From Gemmatimonadota bacterium (lineage in GTDB: Bacteria > JBHIER01 > G020348925): DNA of 64,000 bases. How positions within the stretch are numbered: the first letter of the stretch is position 1; the number at the start of each line of letters is the position of its first letter. The notes beneath the pieces were generated by a model. That model made no database searches. It was not told the origin of the DNA and saw nothing but the letters and a program-made list of their open reading frames with translations. Below, in pieces: positions 61,779-64,000 of this stretch. The translations under genes were made by a program, and so were the position numbers. The DNA is taken from contig CP070758.1 of assembly GCA_020348925.1 (NCBI GenBank), forward strand, positions 2,760,908 through 2,824,907, in the 5' to 3' direction.

Positions 61779-64000
61779 TTCTTCTCTCCAATTTAAGTCT
61801 TAGTAATTTCTGTCCCGGTAGAAAAAGAGAAACCCTTTGACCTCGTTCAGTCATCTCAATCTTCTTTTCTTCAATAGTACCTTCATCTGTTCGACTTATC
61901 AAACGATACGTTCCTTGTTCTGTCTGCCATAAGCGTATGATGATTTCACGGTGATCCGGTGCGTGTGAAAATATCCGCACTCCGAGACGGTCTCGTCCGG
62001 TATCAGTGACCAAGGCTGTAAAAGTTTCATCCGTTTCCTCCCAGGAAACGGCATAATAGGGGGACATACTTTCAGGTATACCGTCACCTGTCAGCATGGC
62101 CTTCAGTAAATCAGCACCCCTGACATCGACCCGGTCAGTGTGGAGCACTTCCGATGTAAGCAGCGGTACATTATACCGAACACTTTGAAACAAGGTGTCC
62201 AATCCATCGAGCAGGTGCTGTTCTTCTCCGGACAATCGATAACTGGTATAGGGTGTTCCAAAGGCGAGAAGGAGATCATCATATCGATCATCACGCGTGA
62301 GAAGACGCCACTGAGATACGACACTCCAGAATCCTTTGTTCTTTTTGAGGACGGCCGCGGCCCAGGCCGGTGAGCCGGGCGATGTGATTTTTTGATCATA
62401 GGGTGAGGAGTAGTCATCTTCATAATCCCGAACCAGATCAAGAGCCGCGTAGATCGGGGTAAGCAATTCCTCGTCCCCAGTCAGGGTGTAGGTAAAAAGA
62501 AGCTGGTCCATCATCATACTGCCCGCGTGCCAGATCCAGTCATAGTATTGCCAAAACATGTTGGCACTATACCATGTCGGTTCATCGCCGTTGATGGCCT
62601 CGTCGGGAAACCGGACGGAAGCCGGAATGATTCCGGCAGGTTTTCCCTTGTCAGTACGCGCGGCGGCACCGACCCAGGCTTTTGACCACTCGTGCAGAAG
62701 TCTTTTCGCTTTTTCATCTCCCGTTTTCCAAGCCAAGTACCGGACTGCCTTGGCAGCCCGGGTGTTGTATCCCAAATCACGATTTTTCGGGGGTTCTGAT
62801 CCGATCTCAGTGGAACTGAACCAAGCGGACCGGAAAAAACGATTCCCCGACGACGTCAAACCGGTCCAAAGCGACTCGAAATAGTCCAGAGAATAACGCA
62901 AGCGGTCCGTATACAATGGATCATCATCATAGACTGCCATACAGGGAGCCGTGTCGGCGATAAACTCTGAGGCATGCTCCACGTCACTGGCATATTTGGC
63001 ATAGCCCCTATACACCTTAGGACTATTCCACACACAGTCGGCCAATCGTCTCCATCCCTCAAGAGCTGTTGTATCTCCCGCCATTATGATGGAAGTCCAC
63101 CATCGAAGCAACTCGACATCGTCACCCAGTTTCCCTCCGAACTCTCCGCTCTCGGCCTGACGCTCATTTACCCACCAATGAGCAATATGTCGAAGCCGGC
63201 AGAGGGCTTCTCTCTGGGCAACTGACCAGGCCGGCGCACCCGGTGCGCCGGATAGTTTATCGCACGCATCGGCTTCATCAATCTGTTTCCCGGTATACAT
63301 TGCAAGAAGTGAATTATCAGGAAAGCGTCCGTACAGTTCGACCAAATCCCGATGCCCTCCGGAAATTTCGTTCCGCCCACCCCGCTCTTTCGCCAGCCAG
63401 TAAAGCAGTTTTCCCCGGTACCACAACGCTCTTTCATAGAGAGGATATGCCTTTCTATCGGTCCGATTCAAGAGGCCGTCAAGTATCATGACGGCCTGGT
63501 GAAAACGGCCGAAGATGCTCAACCCCGTCTCTCTGGTGACCCATTCCCACCCCATCATATTCAGATATTTCTCAGCCAAGGCAAGGAGGCGGACCTGTTC
63601 GCGCCAATATACAATGAAGGCATCATCCGGATTAATTGTCAACGATCTCTCCAGATCCATAAGCAGGGAATCGAGGGGTACATGTGATCCATACGTCCCG
63701 GCTTTGCTGATCTGTCTCAATAGAGACAGATGATGAGTTCCTATTGGTTTCGTATCAGGAGTCATGGTGAACCCGAGAAGACGTACCTGATCATGCCCAC
63801 CCTCAAGGCGAAATTCGAAACCGTTTTCTCCGAAGGTTGCACGGTTGTGATAGAGGCGAAAAACGTCCTGAATAGAATTCCTGGGTTCTGCCGGCGGACG
63901 GAATGCTTGCCAGCCGAGCTGTTGAGGGCGATCACTGATACTGAGAGAGATGGTGCTTGAATCTTCTGTCCCGGCTTCGATCCAGAATGTCACCCACCAG
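61771..64000 (-). CDS. Large protein of unknown function, alpha/alpha-toroid type (5' end beyond window)
   Basis: About 743 codons are visible, open to the window edge. A GTG at 63993 is in frame but the reading frame continues past it, so the true start lies outside. The N-terminal visible part is beta-rich; from about residue 130 helical repeats follow with Trp/Tyr-rich turns (WVNERQAESGEFGGKLGDD, WYSANMFWQYYDWIWHAG, GSPAWAAAVLKKNKG). The C-terminus is again beta-rich (GTYRLISRTDEGTIEEKK). This is the layout of a chondroitin-AC/heparinase-type lyase or a six-hairpin glycosidase, but I find no family signature. It is the first gene of the visible run. Confidence 0.55.
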   Translation of the reverse strand, partial: WWVTFWIEAGTEDSSTISLSISDRPQQLGWQAFRPPAEPRNSIQDVFRLYHNRATFGENGFEFRLEGGHDQVRLLGFTMTPDTKPIGTHHLSLLRQISKAGTYGSHVPLDSLLMDLERSLTINPDDAFIVYWREQVRLLALAEKYLNMMGWEWVTRETGLSIFGRFHQAVMILDGLLNRTDRKAYPLYERALWYRGKLLYWLAKERGGRNEISGGHRDLVELYGRFPDNSLLAMYTGKQIDEADACDKLSGAPGAPAWSVAQREALCRLRHIAHWWVNERQAESGEFGGKLGDDVELLRWWTSIIMAGDTTALEGWRRLADCVWNSPKVYRGYAKYASDVEHASEFIADTAPCMAVYDDDPLYTDRLRYSLDYFESLWTGLTSSGNRFFRSAWFSSTEIGSEPPKNRDLGYNTRAAKAVRYLAWKTGDEKAKRLLHEWSKAWVGAAARTDKGKPAGIIPASVRFPDEAINGDEPTWYSANMFWQYYDWIWHAGSMMMDQLLFTYTLTGDEELLTPIYAALDLVRDYEDDYSSPYDQKITSPGSPAWAAAVLKKNKGFWSVVSQWRLLTRDDRYDDLLLAFGTPYTSYRLSGEEQHLLDGLDTLFQSVRYNVPLLTSEVLHTDRVDVRGADLLKAMLTGDGIPESMSPYYAVSWEETDETFTALVTDTGRDRLGVRIFSHAPDHREIIIRLWQTEQGTYRLISRTDEGTIEEKKIEMTERGQRVSLFLPGQKLLRLKLERRND

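Overview
The window reads as one long catabolic island. Apart from a partial trkA at the left edge, every gene I can support lies on the minus strand (transcription runs from 64000 towards 1), usually with gaps under 60 bases or with short overlaps. It encodes secreted and cytoplasmic enzymes for breaking down a sulfated, uronate-rich polysaccharide and feeding the sugars into central metabolism. Two large secreted enzymes end in type I dockerin-like repeats, there is no SusC/SusD pair, and uptake relies on three SSS symporters and one TRAP transporter. This suggests an uncultivated, probably marine or sediment bacterium from a Latescibacterota/KSB1-like lineage of the FCB group. That placement is an inference from protein style, not from a marker gene.

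Layout from high to low coordinates (transcription order). 64000-57342: a large unrecognised secreted protein (partial), a small beta-sandwich protein, a secreted GH2 and a cytoplasmic GH2 beta-glucuronidase. 57320-52077: SSS symporter, UroD-family protein, an NRAMP-like transporter without the metal motif, and a TIM-barrel isomerase/epimerase. 52061-46542: GH28, GH20 hexosaminidase, and an alpha/alpha-toroid enzyme. 46335-38656: four sulfatases and their radical-SAM maturase, one sulfatase being a clear homologue of heparan N-sulfatase (SGSH). 38650-32347: GH31, a small orphan protein, a second SSS symporter, and a beta-helix protein with dockerin. 32345-24780: GH105/GH88-type unsaturated uronyl hydrolase, NagA, KduD, DUF4861-like lipoprotein, UxaC and a KduI/IolB-type isomerase. 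24761-19585: a second GH31 and a TRAP DctPQM set. 19560-10260: KDPG aldolase, tagaturonate epimerase, mannonate-type SDR, 6-phosphogluconate dehydrogenase, LarA-like protein, KDG kinase, HAD phosphatase and glycerate kinase. 10214-1132: heparinase II/III-type lyase with dockerin, GH84-like hexosaminidase, a third SSS symporter, UroD-family protein, secreted carbon-nitrogen hydrolase, and SGNH/sialate acetylesterase-type esterase.

Together these fit use of heparan-sulfate-like or other glycosaminoglycan material. Lyases cut the chain and unsaturated uronyl hydrolase releases the terminal unsaturated uronate. Sulfatases, activated by the maturase, remove N- and O-sulfates. GH20, GH84, GH2 and GH31 trim the hexosamine and uronate residues. 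KduI-like, KduD, KDG kinase and Eda take the unsaturated uronate to pyruvate and glyceraldehyde 3-phosphate. UxaC, UxaE and an SDR handle saturated uronates, and NagA handles GlcNAc 6-phosphate. UxuA, NagB, a GlcNAc kinase, the general sulfatase chaperones and any transcription regulator are not in the window.

Non-coding features are few: a likely sigma70 promoter for trkA with a palindromic spacer, two REP-like intergenic inverted repeats, and a 645-base gap next to trkA. I saw no tRNA, rRNA, CRISPR array, transposase or prophage gene.
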